NCBI GenBank assembly: GCA_963789885.1
Contig: CAWBNB010000030.1
Location: forward strand, 124,001 to 188,000
Origin: DATEDA01 sp963789885
GTDB lineage: Bacteria > Pseudomonadota > Gammaproteobacteria > Burkholderiales > SG8-39
Reading direction: 5' to 3'
Length of the DNA stretch: 64,000 bases
Shown here one piece after another: positions 23,950 to 32,639 of this stretch. Under the pieces are notes generated by a model. It saw only the letters and a list, made by a program, of their open reading frames with translations, was not told the origin of the DNA and made no database searches. Numbering within the stretch: position 1 is the stretch's first letter; each line of letters begins with the position of its first letter. The translations under genes were made by a program, and so were the position numbers.

Positions 23950-25512
23950 TCAGCCGCCGTTGGAGCCGAACCGAGGCGGCGATCTCATCATCCTCCACGC
24001 AACCATGCCGCTGACTGCCGCACACCCCGCCCCCACTTGCGCCACCGCCTGGAACGCGCTGAAGAGCGCCGCGCGCCCCGCCTCTCCGAGCGACCCCGCC
24101 GGCAGCGGCGAGCCCGACAGCGCGTCCAGCAACTCCGCCGGCAGCCCGTCCGATGCACCGAGCCTGTCCACCGCCTCGCGCAGCGCTGCGTCATACACCG
24201 CGATGAACACCAAGCTAAGCGTCGCAATCGCCAGCACGCCCGCCACCCGCGCGACGGCGTTGTTCACGCCGGAAGCCGTCCCGGCGTAGTCGCTCCCGAC
24301 CGCACCCATCACCGCCGTCGTCAGCGGCGCCACGGTGATGGTCATGCCGCCCGCGAGGACGAGCAGCGCGGGCAGCAGAGACGCCCAGTAGCCCGCCCCG
24401 GGCATCGGGACCGCCAGCAGCAGGAATCCGGCGGCGGCGACGAGCGGCCCGAGCGTGAGCGGCAACCTCGCACCGTACCGATCCGCGAGCGCGCCCGCGC
24501 GCCCCGACAGCAGCCCCATCACGATCGGGAACGGCAGTAGCGCCGCGCCGGCCGCGGTCGCCGAATAGCCGCGGCCGCGGATCAGCTCGAACGGCAGGAA
24601 GAACAGCACGCCCGACAGCGCGAAGTAGAGCAGCAGGGTGACGAGGTTCGCGCCGGTGAACGCTCGCGAGCGGAACAGCGCGAGCGGCAGCATCGGCGAT
24701 CGCACGCGCGCCTGGACCGCGACGAACGCCGCGAGCGCAACCGCCCCGCCGGCCAGCGCCGCCGTGATCGCCGGCGGGCCGAACCCGAGCTCGGCGGCGC
24801 CCGTGAGGCCCCACGTCAGGCTCGCGAGCCCGGCGGCGGCGAGGCTCGCCCCGAGCCAGTCGAGGCCCGGCGGATGCTCGCTCCGGCTGTCCGGTGCGCC
24901 GCGCAGCGCGAACCACACCGCCGCGACGGCGAGCGGGACGTTCAGATAGAAGATCGCGCGCCACGACACGTGGTCGGTCAGGAACCCGCCGAGCATCGGG
25001 CCGGTCGCCATCGCGAGCGCGCCGTAGCCCGCCCACGCCCCGATTGCACGCGCCCGCTCACGCTCCGGGAAAGTCGCGCCGAGCAGCGCCAGGCTCGCCG
25101 GAACGAGCAGGGCGGCGCCGGCGCCCTGCACCGCGCGCGCCGCGACGAGCGCGGACGTTTGCGGTGCGAACCCGCAGACGATCGACGCCGCAGTGAACAG
25201 GGCCACGCCCGCGACGAACACGCGACGGCGCCCGAACCGGTCCGCGCTCGCGCCGCCGATCAGCACGAGCGCGCCGAGCACGACGAGATACGCGTTCATC
25301 ACCCACTGCGTCCCCGCGGCGCCCGCCGCGAGGTCCCGCTGGATGGCGGGCAGCGCGACGTTCACGACCGATCCGTCGATGAACGCGAGGCTCGAGCCGA
25401 GCACCGTCGCGGCGAGCGTGCGCGTCCGCTCCGCCGTGCCGCACGGGAACGGCGCGGCCGGCGCCTGCTGCACGACGCCGACGTCGCACGGTCCGCGGGA
25501 GACGACGTTCAC
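23950..25512 (-). CDS. MFS drug exporter, DHA2 (EmrB/QacA) family
   Basis: A 520-residue, 14-helix permease. Family marks are LGSSLAFIDGSVVNVALPAIQRDL in helix 1, SADRFGRRRVFVAG (motif A) after helix 2, RAVQGAGAALLVPASLALL (motif B region) and YGALAMATGPMLGGFLTDHVSWRAIFYLNVP (motif C). It acts as a proton-driven exporter in the inner membrane. The start is GTG at 25512; the first ~30 residues are hydrophilic and a later start is possible. No EmrA-type adaptor lies nearby. Confidence 0.92.
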   Translation of the reverse strand: MNVVSRGPCDVGVVQQAPAAPFPCGTAERTRTLAATVLGSSLAFIDGSVVNVALPAIQRDLAAGAAGTQWVMNAYLVVLGALVLIGGASADRFGRRRVFVAGVALFTAASIVCGFAPQTSALVAARAVQGAGAALLVPASLALLGATFPERERARAIGAWAGYGALAMATGPMLGGFLTDHVSWRAIFYLNVPLAVAAVWFALRGAPDSRSEHPPGLDWLGASLAAAGLASLTWGLTGAAELGFGPPAITAALAGGAVALAAFVAVQARVRSPMLPLALFRSRAFTGANLVTLLLYFALSGVLFFLPFELIRGRGYSATAAGAALLPFPIVMGLLSGRAGALADRYGARLPLTLGPLVAAAGFLLLAVPMPGAGYWASLLPALLVLAGGMTITVAPLTTAVMGAVGSDYAGTASGVNNAVARVAGVLAIATLSLVFIAVYDAALREAVDRLGASDGLPAELLDALSGSPLPAGSLGEAGRAALFSAFQAVAQVGAGCAAVSGMVAWRMMRSPPRFGSNGG

Positions 25513-25668
25513 TCGGGGATGGCGCGCGGGAGGGGAGAAGCCCGGACCTTACACCGGTCGCGCTTCCTCGCCCGACGGACTAGCCGACGGACCAAGCCGA
25601 GAGACCGACGCGCGATCGGCTGCCCCCGTCCTATCCTGGAGGACATCCACATTCAGGAGAAGCGCACC

Positions 25669-26832
25669 ATGTCGGTCGCACGCGACTTCGTTCAGCGAAT
25701 CGCCGGCTTCGAGCTCAACGCCCTGCGCGCCGCCGAAGTTCTCGGCGAGGATTACGAGAAGGTCCGGATCCGCTCCGGCGGTACCCCGATCCACGATCTC
25801 AACGGGACGCCGCTCTATCACCGCCTGCCGCTTGCCCGCGGCGCGAACGTCGGCTACGTCGACGTCGCCGTGCACGAGGCGTTCGGCGAGCCGCTGCTCG
25901 CTACGGCGATGGGCCTCGACTGGAACGAGAAGGCGCTCGTCGAGGAAGGCAAGCGGGCCGCGCGCAAGGGCCGCCGCGGGCTCAAGTACGACCAGATCCG
26001 CTTCGTTGCCTTCAGCTATCCGAAGATCGCGCTCCAGTTCCTCCTCGATGGGCAGGAGACGCTGATGCTCGAGCTCGGCACCTGGGCCGCAGTCCCGCGC
26101 GCGCCGAAGCGCGACCGCAAGGCGCTCGAGCCGGAGAACTTCGAGCGCTGGAGCTTCCTCGACGAGCTGCCGAAGGAGGTCCACCGCGCCCGCGCGCGCA
26201 GCTTCAAGCGGCGCCTCGACCTGTGGGACGCCCCGCGGCTGCGGCGCATCGATCCGCGCCTGGTCGCCCTTGACACGCTCCGCGTCCGCGACTTCGTGCT
26301 GCGGCTCTTCGACACGCGCGAGCTCCACTACTCGACGCGCAACACCGACCACGTCCCGTGCTACGAGCTGCGCGGGCAGCAGACGAACGTGTGGTGCGTC
26401 GGGGCGAGCGTGGAGATGGTCCTCAACTTCTACCGCTACACCTACAACCAGGTGCGGCTCGCGACCGAGCTCGGCCTCGGCACGCTCAACAACCCGAACG
26501 GGCTGCCGTACGCACGGGTTGGCGACGTCGTGACGGTGATGGAGAATCTGACCTCGGATGCGCTCGACGTCACGATGACCACCAGCCCCGGCTTCGACCT
26601 CTTCCGCAACGAGATCCGCGCGAACCGGCCGGTGATCAGCTTCGTGCCGGGGCACTCGCGGACGGTGGCGGGCTACACCCGCAGCCTCATCCACCTCGTC
26701 AACCAGATCGGCTTCCGCGGGCTGCTCGTCTACGATCCCTGGCCGCCGAACGCCGGCGTCATCACCCGCTGGGAGAACTTCGCGACGCAGACCTACCAGT
26801 TCGCGTACTCGTCGGTGCTGCAGCACGTATGA
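25669..26832 (+). CDS. Papain/C39-like cysteine protease-domain protein
   Basis: A 387-residue protein with a ~225-residue N-terminal domain I do not recognise, then a papain-like (C39/AvrRpt2-type) domain. QQTNVWCVGASVEMVLNFYRYTYNQ supplies the oxyanion Gln and nucleophile Cys near residue 244, GHSRTVAGYTR the His near residue 330, and LVYDPWPP the third polar residue. There is no signal peptide, so the domain is predicted cytosolic. GGAGA precedes the ATG. The next gene starts inside its stop codon (ATGA), implying stoichiometric production of a partner. Peptidase or peptide-processing activity is inferred. Confidence 0.65.
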   Translation: MSVARDFVQRIAGFELNALRAAEVLGEDYEKVRIRSGGTPIHDLNGTPLYHRLPLARGANVGYVDVAVHEAFGEPLLATAMGLDWNEKALVEEGKRAARKGRRGLKYDQIRFVAFSYPKIALQFLLDGQETLMLELGTWAAVPRAPKRDRKALEPENFERWSFLDELPKEVHRARARSFKRRLDLWDAPRLRRIDPRLVALDTLRVRDFVLRLFDTRELHYSTRNTDHVPCYELRGQQTNVWCVGASVEMVLNFYRYTYNQVRLATELGLGTLNNPNGLPYARVGDVVTVMENLTSDALDVTMTTSPGFDLFRNEIRANRPVISFVPGHSRTVAGYTRSLIHLVNQIGFRGLLVYDPWPPNAGVITRWENFATQTYQFAYSSVLQHV

Positions 26833-27311
26833 CGAAGCGCGGGCCGCCTCCGGACGCCGCCGCGCGCATCCGCGAGGCGGCTCGGCGGCTGATCGCGAGC
26901 GGCGCGGTCGGCGACCATCCAGCCCGCCGCCCGGGCGCGCTCGGGACGCCGGTGCCGGTGCGCGCCGCGTCCGGCGAGCTCGACTCGTGGTTCGTGCCGG
27001 TCGCGGCCAACGGCGACCGTCTCGCGGCGTTCCTGCAACTCCTGCCGGACGGGACGCTGATGCGGTTCTCGTCGTTCGCGACGCCGCCTCCCGCCGCGGA
27101 CTGGCTCGATGCGAAGACCATCCTCCGACGCGCCCGGGCGGCGCAGCGGCCGGGGGAGACCCCCGGGCGGCCGTTCCTCACCTACGATCGCAATCCCGAC
27201 CGGCTCGCGTGGGGCGTGATCTTCACCGATGCGAGCGGCGCGGAGCGGCTCGTGTTCGTCGCCGGCGACGCGGTGTACTCGCCGCCGGACGGCGGCGGTG
27301 TGGGCGGCTAG
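26829..27311 (+). CDS. Small partner protein of the C39-like protease, unknown
   Basis: A 160-residue soluble protein whose ATG overlaps the protease stop by four bases. It has a basic, helical N-terminus (DAAARIREAARRLIASG), then a region rich in beta strands (WFVPVAANGDRLAAFLQLLPDGTLMRFSSF, WGVIFTDASGAERLVFVAGDAVY). No known motif is visible. Coupled translation suggests that it binds, chaperones, inhibits or is processed by the protease. Its last four bases overlap the convergent OsmC gene. Confidence 0.65.
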   Translation: MTKRGPPPDAAARIREAARRLIASGAVGDHPARRPGALGTPVPVRAASGELDSWFVPVAANGDRLAAFLQLLPDGTLMRFSSFATPPPAADWLDAKTILRRARAAQRPGETPGRPFLTYDRNPDRLAWGVIFTDASGAERLVFVAGDAVYSPPDGGGVGG

Positions 27312-27724
27312 GTCGATCTGAGCGTTGTCCTGATCGCGATGCCGCTCTTCAGCGCGAGCGTCACCGGGGTCCGCTCGCAGATGTCGGCGATCCGCGCGCG
27401 CTGATCCTCGCTCAGCTCGCGCCCGATCGCGACCTCGCGCTCGGCGCGGATCCCGGACTCCTCGCGGAACAGCTTGAGCCGCACCGTCACGCCGCCGAGG
27501 TTCCACCCTTTCCGCTCGGCGTACATCCGGAGCGTGATCGACGTGCACGCGCCGAGTCCCGAGAGGAGGAGAGCGAACGGGTCCGGCCCCGCGTCCGCCC
27601 CGCCGACTGCGGCGTGCTCGTCGGCGAGGAGCTCGTGCCTGCCGGCGTGGATCCTCTGGACGTATTTCGGCGCGTCGCCTTCGCCGACGACGGTGACCGC
27701 AGCGACCAGCTTCCCGTGCTCCAT
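27308..27724 (-). CDS. OsmC/Ohr-family peroxiredoxin-like protein
   Basis: A 138-residue OsmC-superfamily thiol protein. Two conserved cysteines are visible: one in LLSGLGACTSITLRMYAERKG and one in ICERTPVTLALKSG, the reactive pair that reduces organic hydroperoxides in studied members. The ATG at 27724 has a GGGGAG site seven bases upstream; the ATG six bases earlier is too close to it. The C-terminal VTLALKSGIAIRT pattern suggests the YhfA/OsmC-like subgroup rather than Ohr. Confidence 0.88.
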   Translation of the reverse strand: MEHGKLVAAVTVVGEGDAPKYVQRIHAGRHELLADEHAAVGGADAGPDPFALLLSGLGACTSITLRMYAERKGWNLGGVTVRLKLFREESGIRAEREVAIGRELSEDQRARIADICERTPVTLALKSGIAIRTTLRST

Positions 27725-27891
27725 GACCATGCTCCCCGCGTGGCTTCGCGCCCTCGGAAAGTAGCATCGAATCGAAGGCAGGCTTAGACTCGATTCCCTT
27801 GCATTGCCCGGAACCGCCCCCACCTGCCGCCGCAACGTCCCGCACGCATGCCGGGGACGTGCCGACTCCCTCCTCAGGAACGCATCCCGCA

Positions 27892-29001
27892 ATGCTCCCG
27901 CTGTTCGGTTTCGTTTTTGTGCTGCACGCCTACATCGGTTGGCGTCTGCTTCCCGACATGCCGTTCGGGGTGCTCCCGGCAGCGGCGACGGCGCTCTGGC
28001 TCGTCGCCTCGGCGATCGCGATCCCGCTCGGCCTGTACGCGCGCCGGACGAGGCACCAGCCGCTCGCCGACCGCCTCACCTGGGCGAGCCTGCTCGCGAT
28101 CGGCTCGTTCTCCTCGCTCTTCGTGTTAACGCTTCTCCGCGACGTCGCATTCCTCTTCGGCGCGGCGTCGCTCGACGGATTCGGCGACTATAGCGCGGCT
28201 GCGGTGCCTGCCCTCGCCGCGCTCGCCACGCTGGCGGGGTTCGTCAACGCCCGCCGACGCGCCCGCGTTAAGCGCGTCGACGTGCCGATCGCCGACCTCC
28301 CCGCGCCGCTCCACGGCTTCAGCATCGCCCAGATCACCGACGTCCACGTCGGCGCGACGATCAAGCGCGAGTACCTCGAGGGGATCGTCGACGCGGTGAA
28401 CGACCTGGAGGCCGACATGATCGCCGTCACCGGCGACCTCGTCGACGGCAGCGTGCGGAGCCTTGCGCCGCACACCGCGCCGCTCGCCCGGCTGTCCGCC
28501 CGGCACGGCGCGTTCTTCGTCACCGGCAACCACGAGTACTACTCCGGCGCGCACGCGTGGATCGACGAGGTGCGCCGCCTCGGCCTGTCGGTGCTCATGA
28601 ACGAGCACGTCGTGCTCGAGCACGAAGGCGCGGCGGTCGTGGTTGCCGGGGTAACCGACTACGGCGCGCACCATTTCGATCCCGCGCACCGGAGCGACCC
28701 GGACGCGGCGATCGCGGGCGCGCCGGCCGGCGCCGCCGTCCGGGTGCTGCTCGCCCACCAGCCGCGGTCCGCATTCGCCGCCGCGCCGGCCGGCTTCGAT
28801 CTCCAGCTCTCCGGCCACACCCACGGCGGGCAGATCTTCCCGTGGATGTTCCTCGTCCGCCTCCAGCAGCCGTTCACCGCCGGCCTTCACCGGCTGGGCA
28901 GGCTGTGGGTCTACATCAGCCGCGGCACCGGCTACTGGGGACCGCCGAAGCGGCTCGGCGCGCCATCGGAGATCACCTACCTTCGCCTGGTGCCGGCGTA
29001 G
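27892..29001 (+). CDS. Membrane-anchored metallophosphoesterase
   Basis: A 369-residue protein with four N-terminal transmembrane helices (residues ~1-115), then a calcineurin-like phosphoesterase domain: ITDVHVG (DxH), GDLVDG, TGNHEYY (GNHE), LLAHQP and SGHTHGGQ (GHxH). All dimetal ligands are present. It resembles YkuE/YaeI-type enzymes that act on lipid-linked phosphates such as UDP-diacylglucosamine, but the four-helix N-terminus is a distinct variant. AGGA lies upstream of the ATG. The ABC exporter gene begins 2 bp after its stop. Confidence 0.9.
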   Translation: MLPLFGFVFVLHAYIGWRLLPDMPFGVLPAAATALWLVASAIAIPLGLYARRTRHQPLADRLTWASLLAIGSFSSLFVLTLLRDVAFLFGAASLDGFGDYSAAAVPALAALATLAGFVNARRRARVKRVDVPIADLPAPLHGFSIAQITDVHVGATIKREYLEGIVDAVNDLEADMIAVTGDLVDGSVRSLAPHTAPLARLSARHGAFFVTGNHEYYSGAHAWIDEVRRLGLSVLMNEHVVLEHEGAAVVVAGVTDYGAHHFDPAHRSDPDAAIAGAPAGAAVRVLLAHQPRSAFAAAPAGFDLQLSGHTHGGQIFPWMFLVRLQQPFTAGLHRLGRLWVYISRGTGYWGPPKRLGAPSEITYLRLVPA

Positions 29002-29003
29002 CG

Positions 29004-30953
29004 GTGTTCGCCTACCTCCAGTCGCGCATCCGCGGTACCGCCACCACCGGGCCGGGCGCGCCGCCACCCGGCCTGCTCGCGTTCTACTGGCACTTCGTCC
29101 GCCAGACCAAGCGCTGGTATGCGTTGATGTTCGTCACCAGCCTGGCGGTGGCGCTGATCGACACCGTGATCCCGGTGTTCATCGGCAGGCTGGTGTCGCT
29201 CATGGAAGCGGTCGACCGCAAGGCGGCACTGAACGACCAGTGGCCGCTGCTCGCCGGCATGGTGGCGCTCGTCCTCGTCGTGCGCCCGCTGGTGATGCTC
29301 GTCGATGTCGCGATCCGCCACAACGCCATCATCCCCGGCGCCACCAGCCTGATCCGCTGGCAGAGCCACTGGCACGTCGTGCGCCAGAGCTGGCCGTTCT
29401 TCCAGAACGACTTCGCCGGCCGCATCGCCAACCGCGTCATGCAGACCGCCAACGCGCTGCGCGAGAGCACGATGGCGAGCATCCGGGCGGTCTGGTACAT
29501 CGCAGTCTACGGCGTGAGCGCGTTCGTGCTCATGGCGCTCTCCGACTGGCGGCTCGGCCTGCCGACCCTGTCGTGGTTCGTCGGCTATATCGTTTTCCTG
29601 CGCTACTTCGTCCCGCGGATGCGCGATCTCGCCCGCGCGAGCTCGGAAGTGCGCTCGCACGTCATGGCGCGAGTGGTCGACAGCTACACCAACATCCTCA
29701 CCGTCAAGCTCTTCGCGCGGCTCGCCGACGAGGACGCCTACGTGCGCGAGGTGATCGACGACCACCAGCGCGCGATCGCCGCCCACATGCGGCTGATCTC
29801 GCAGTTCATGTTCGTGCTCGCGGTGATGAACGCGGCGCTGCTCACCGGCACCGCGGTCATCGGCATCTGGCTCTGGGCGAACGGGACCGTGAGCGCCGGC
29901 GTCGTGGCCACCGCGCTGCCGCTTGCCTGGCAGATCGCGAACGTCGCCGGCTGGGTGAGCTGGGAGGTGACCGGCATCTTCGAGAACATCGGCGTGGTGC
30001 AGGAGGGCATGCAGACGATCGCCGTCCCGCACACCGGAACCGACCGCCCCGGAGCGCGTCCGCTCGAGGTGTCGCGCGGCGAAGTCCGCTTCGAGGACGT
30101 GACCTTCAGCTACGGCCGGCGCGACGGCCGCCCGGTACTCGACCGCCTGAGCCTCGCGATCCGGCCGGGCGAGCGCGTCGGTCTCGTCGGCCGCTCGGGG
30201 GCCGGCAAGTCGACGCTCGTCAACCTGCTGCTCCGCTTCTACGAGCCGGAACATGGCCGGATCTCGATCGACGGGCAGGACATCGCGAACGTGACGCAGG
30301 AAAGCCTGCGCGCGGCGATCGGCATGGTGACGCAGGACACCTCGCTCCTGCATCGTTCGATCGCCGCCAACATCCGCTACAGCCGCCCGACCGCGAGCGA
30401 CGCCGAGGTGGAGGCCGCCGCGCGCAAGGCGCAGGCGCACGAGTTCATCCTCGGCCTCCAGGACTGGCACGGCCGCAAGGGCTACGACGCGCACGTGGGC
30501 GAGCGCGGCGTGAAGCTCTCCGGCGGTCAGCGCCAGCGCGTCGCGATCGCGCGCGTGGTGCTGAAGGACGCACCGATCCTGATCCTCGACGAAGCCACGT
30601 CGGCGCTCGACAGCGAGGTGGAGCTCGCCATCCAGGAGCAGCTGCTCGGCCTGATGGAAGGCAAGACGGTGGTCGCGATTGCGCATCGCCTTTCGACCAT
30701 CGCCCGCATGGACCGCCTGATCGTGCTGGAGGCGGGCCGGATCGTCGAAGAGGGATCGCACGATGCGCTGCTGCGGCGCGGCGGCCATTACGAGCGATTG
30801 TGGCGGCACCAATCGGGCGGATTCCTCGCCCACGACGTCGCCCCGACCGAAACCGAGACCGAGCTCCCCGAGGAGCCGCCGGTCGACGAGCTGCGCGCGG
30901 AGACGAAGCCCGAGCCTTCGGTCGACGACGCGCCGGTCGTCACGCGCGCCTGA
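29004..30953 (+). CDS. ABC exporter, fused membrane and ATPase domains
   Basis: A 649-residue half-transporter that dimerises in the inner membrane. The six-helix exporter domain spans residues ~35-335; the ATPase follows with Walker A GRSGAGKST, Q-loop VTQDTSLLHRS, signature KLSGGQRQR, Walker B ILILDEATSALD and H-loop IAHRLS. An acidic Pro/Glu-rich tail follows. It belongs to the MsbA/MDR-like subfamily; the cargo is unknown. The start is GTG two bases after the phosphoesterase stop, with a poor ribosome-binding site, so coupling is likely. The next genes suggest lipid-like or acylated cargo (inference). Confidence 0.9.
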   Translation: MFAYLQSRIRGTATTGPGAPPPGLLAFYWHFVRQTKRWYALMFVTSLAVALIDTVIPVFIGRLVSLMEAVDRKAALNDQWPLLAGMVALVLVVRPLVMLVDVAIRHNAIIPGATSLIRWQSHWHVVRQSWPFFQNDFAGRIANRVMQTANALRESTMASIRAVWYIAVYGVSAFVLMALSDWRLGLPTLSWFVGYIVFLRYFVPRMRDLARASSEVRSHVMARVVDSYTNILTVKLFARLADEDAYVREVIDDHQRAIAAHMRLISQFMFVLAVMNAALLTGTAVIGIWLWANGTVSAGVVATALPLAWQIANVAGWVSWEVTGIFENIGVVQEGMQTIAVPHTGTDRPGARPLEVSRGEVRFEDVTFSYGRRDGRPVLDRLSLAIRPGERVGLVGRSGAGKSTLVNLLLRFYEPEHGRISIDGQDIANVTQESLRAAIGMVTQDTSLLHRSIAANIRYSRPTASDAEVEAAARKAQAHEFILGLQDWHGRKGYDAHVGERGVKLSGGQRQRVAIARVVLKDAPILILDEATSALDSEVELAIQEQLLGLMEGKTVVAIAHRLSTIARMDRLIVLEAGRIVEEGSHDALLRRGGHYERLWRHQSGGFLAHDVAPTETETELPEEPPVDELRAETKPEPSVDDAPVVTRA

Positions 30954-31032
30954 CTACGGTCGCCCGCGGCCACGCGGGGCGCCGCCAGGCACTCCCCTTG
31001 CTCCTCCCCGCGGGGACCAAGGAGCTTTGTAG

Positions 31033-31341
31033 ATGCAACTTCATTCCACGTTGAACGGACGAGCGGGCGAGTTTCGAATCCGCGGCGCCGCCTGGGAGCT
31101 CAACTCACTGAAGTACCGCGGTTTTCTCTACCTGATCCCGCCCCACGACGATGGCGACGGGCGCTACCGCGTGGTTGAAGCGGAGGGAGCGAGCGTCTGG
31201 AATTTACTCGATGCGCTTAGCGCGCAGGTAAGTTGGATATCGGGGACGGAAGTTGCGCGACTCGACGCTCAGGTCGTTGGATCGACCACCGCCGCGAAGC
31301 GGCCGACATCCAGCCGCGGGAAGCAGCCCCAGCCGGCCTAG
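31033..31341 (+). CDS. Small uncharacterised protein
   Basis: A 102-residue soluble protein with an excellent AAGGAG site before the ATG. It contains KYRGFLYLIPPHDDGDGRYRVVEAEGASVW and a basic, Ser/Lys/Pro-rich tail. I recognise no family. It sits just upstream (about 70 bp, or 17 bp if a GTG is used) of the N-acyltransferase gene, probably in one transcript. Confidence 0.6.
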   Translation: MQLHSTLNGRAGEFRIRGAAWELNSLKYRGFLYLIPPHDDGDGRYRVVEAEGASVWNLLDALSAQVSWISGTEVARLDAQVVGSTTAAKRPTSSRGKQPQPA

Positions 31342-31409
31342 GCCGGGCGCCGGCGATCGTGACCCCGGAGCTCACGATCGTCTCCTCTCAGGCCACCGCC
31401 TCGTCAGAG

Positions 31410-32036
31410 ATGCGCGCTCCCCAGCGCGCAATGCCCGACGGCGGCAGCCGGTTACAGCCTCGCCTGCACGTCACGCTGGCCCGGACGAAACACGAGGTCC
31501 AGGCGGCCGGGCGTTTGCTCGAATCGCTCTATGCGTCGCGTGGATATCTCGTCTCGCAGCTCGATGCCGACCCCGGGTCGGACCTGATCCTGCTTGCGGC
31601 GGAGGGGAGCGACGCGATCGGCACGCTCACTTTGCGCCTCGATGGTCCGCTCGGCCTGCGCGCCGACGAAACCTACGCTGACGAGCTCGATCTCGTTCGC
31701 GCCCAGGGTCGACGCGCGTGCGAGTTCGGCCGGTTCGCGGTGGCGCGCCACGCGCATTCGAAGGCGGTGATCGGGTCGCTCTTCGGGCACGCATACGAGA
31801 TCGTGCGCGAACGGCGCGAGCTCACCGACGTATTTATCGAAGTCAATCCCCGCCATGCGCCTTTCTACCGCCGGGCGTTCGGCTTCCGCGTGGCGGCCGA
31901 CGAGCGCACCTGCCCGCGCGTGCGCGCCCCATCGGTGTTGCTGCGCCTCGAAGTGGCCGCGTTCGAGGCTCTCCGCGAACCTCTGGCCAGCGAGCGGTGC
32001 AGCCGCGCGTTTCCGCGCGGACTGCCGCTCAATTAA
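31410..32036 (+). CDS. FeeM-like N-acyltransferase (GNAT-fold N-acyl amino acid synthase family)
   Basis: About 208 residues. The core RLHVTLARTKHEVQAAGRLLESLYASRGYL, DLILLAAEGSDAIGTLTLRLDGP, ACEFGRFAVARHAHSKAVIGSLFGHAYEIVRE and FIEVNPRHAPFYRRAFGF follows the FeeM/autoinducer-synthase-like acyltransferase fold. The E-x-x-R pair in CEFGRFAV and the 'NPRH..FY...FGF' ending are family marks. Such enzymes join fatty acyl groups from acyl carrier protein to amino acids. The start is uncertain: GTG at 31359 is also possible. Its neighbours are an ABC exporter and small proteins. Confidence 0.7.
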   Translation: MRAPQRAMPDGGSRLQPRLHVTLARTKHEVQAAGRLLESLYASRGYLVSQLDADPGSDLILLAAEGSDAIGTLTLRLDGPLGLRADETYADELDLVRAQGRRACEFGRFAVARHAHSKAVIGSLFGHAYEIVRERRELTDVFIEVNPRHAPFYRRAFGFRVAADERTCPRVRAPSVLLRLEVAAFEALREPLASERCSRAFPRGLPLN

Positions 32037-32076
32037 GCTGCCGCATCAATAGCGGGACGCGCGCTGTCGCCGGCGT

Positions 32077-32097
32077 GAGACAACGCGCGTTGGTCTC
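32077..32097. promoter_or_regulatory. 21-bp near-perfect inverted repeat
   Basis: GAGAC-AACGC meets GCGTT-G-GTCTC with no loop: two 10-bp arms, one extra base. It lies in the 239-bp gap between the acyltransferase and the DUF2188-like gene. A loopless palindrome of this size suits a dimeric regulator's operator better than an RNA hairpin. The rest of the gap (32037-32275) shows nothing else. Confidence 0.4.
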
Positions 32098-32275
32098 TGG
32101 CGCCTCTCGTTCGTGAAAGCGAAGCCGCGGCCGGGAGCCGATGGGTCGTTCGTTGGCGACAGGTACCCTGCGCATTTGCAGTGATGCCGCCTCAGCGCGC
32201 CGAGAGACGGCTGATTCCACTCGGTTTTGCTGCCAGCGTCCCCTCCGGGGTACGCGCCTTGCGTCGCCAGGATCA

Positions 32276-32539
32276 ATGCGAGGAAACCGAAAGCAGCAGC
32301 CTTCCATCTACGTTGTCTACCCGGCGGCCCTGTTTGACGGCTGGGAAGTCGTAAAGGAGCACGACGAGACGCCCGTCCGGTTCGACACTCGAGAGTCAGC
32401 TACGGCGTTCGCGAACGCCCGGGCCGCCGCGTGCGGTGGCGCGATCGTCAAGGTCGAGAACTGGTTCGGGGATACGGAGAGCATGTGGGAAGTGCGAGCG
32501 CCGAGCGGATCGAACCAATCGACGCTTTCGATGTCCTGA
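32276..32539 (+). CDS. Small DUF2188-like protein
   Basis: An 87-residue protein: IYVVYPAALFDGWEVVKEHDETPVRFDTRESATAFANARAAACGGAIVKVENWFGD. The pattern 'W.V.......P..F.T...A...A...A......V....G' resembles DUF2188 beta-strand/helix proteins. AGGA precedes the ATG at 32276; a longer frame upstream has no such support. Function unknown; the neighbouring VOC gene follows by 100 bp. Confidence 0.55.
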   Translation: MRGNRKQQPSIYVVYPAALFDGWEVVKEHDETPVRFDTRESATAFANARAAACGGAIVKVENWFGDTESMWEVRAPSGSNQSTLSMS

Positions 32540-32639
32540 TCTCTACACTGGCGGTAGATTCCCAGTCGCCGGCCGCCGACACCTCGCGGCACCGGCAACC
32601 TCATTGCGCGAGATTCGCGCGCCCTCGAAGGAGACAGCA

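Noticed and set aside
28977..30833. Long minus-strand frame opposite the ABC exporter
   Set aside because: Low-complexity Asp/Arg/His-rich translation; the plus strand carries all Walker and signature motifs.
29004..30953. C39-type bacteriocin exporter linked to the cysteine protease at 25669
   Set aside because: The exporter lacks an N-terminal peptidase domain, is separated from the protease by two genes including a convergent one, and no precursor peptide with a double-glycine leader is seen.
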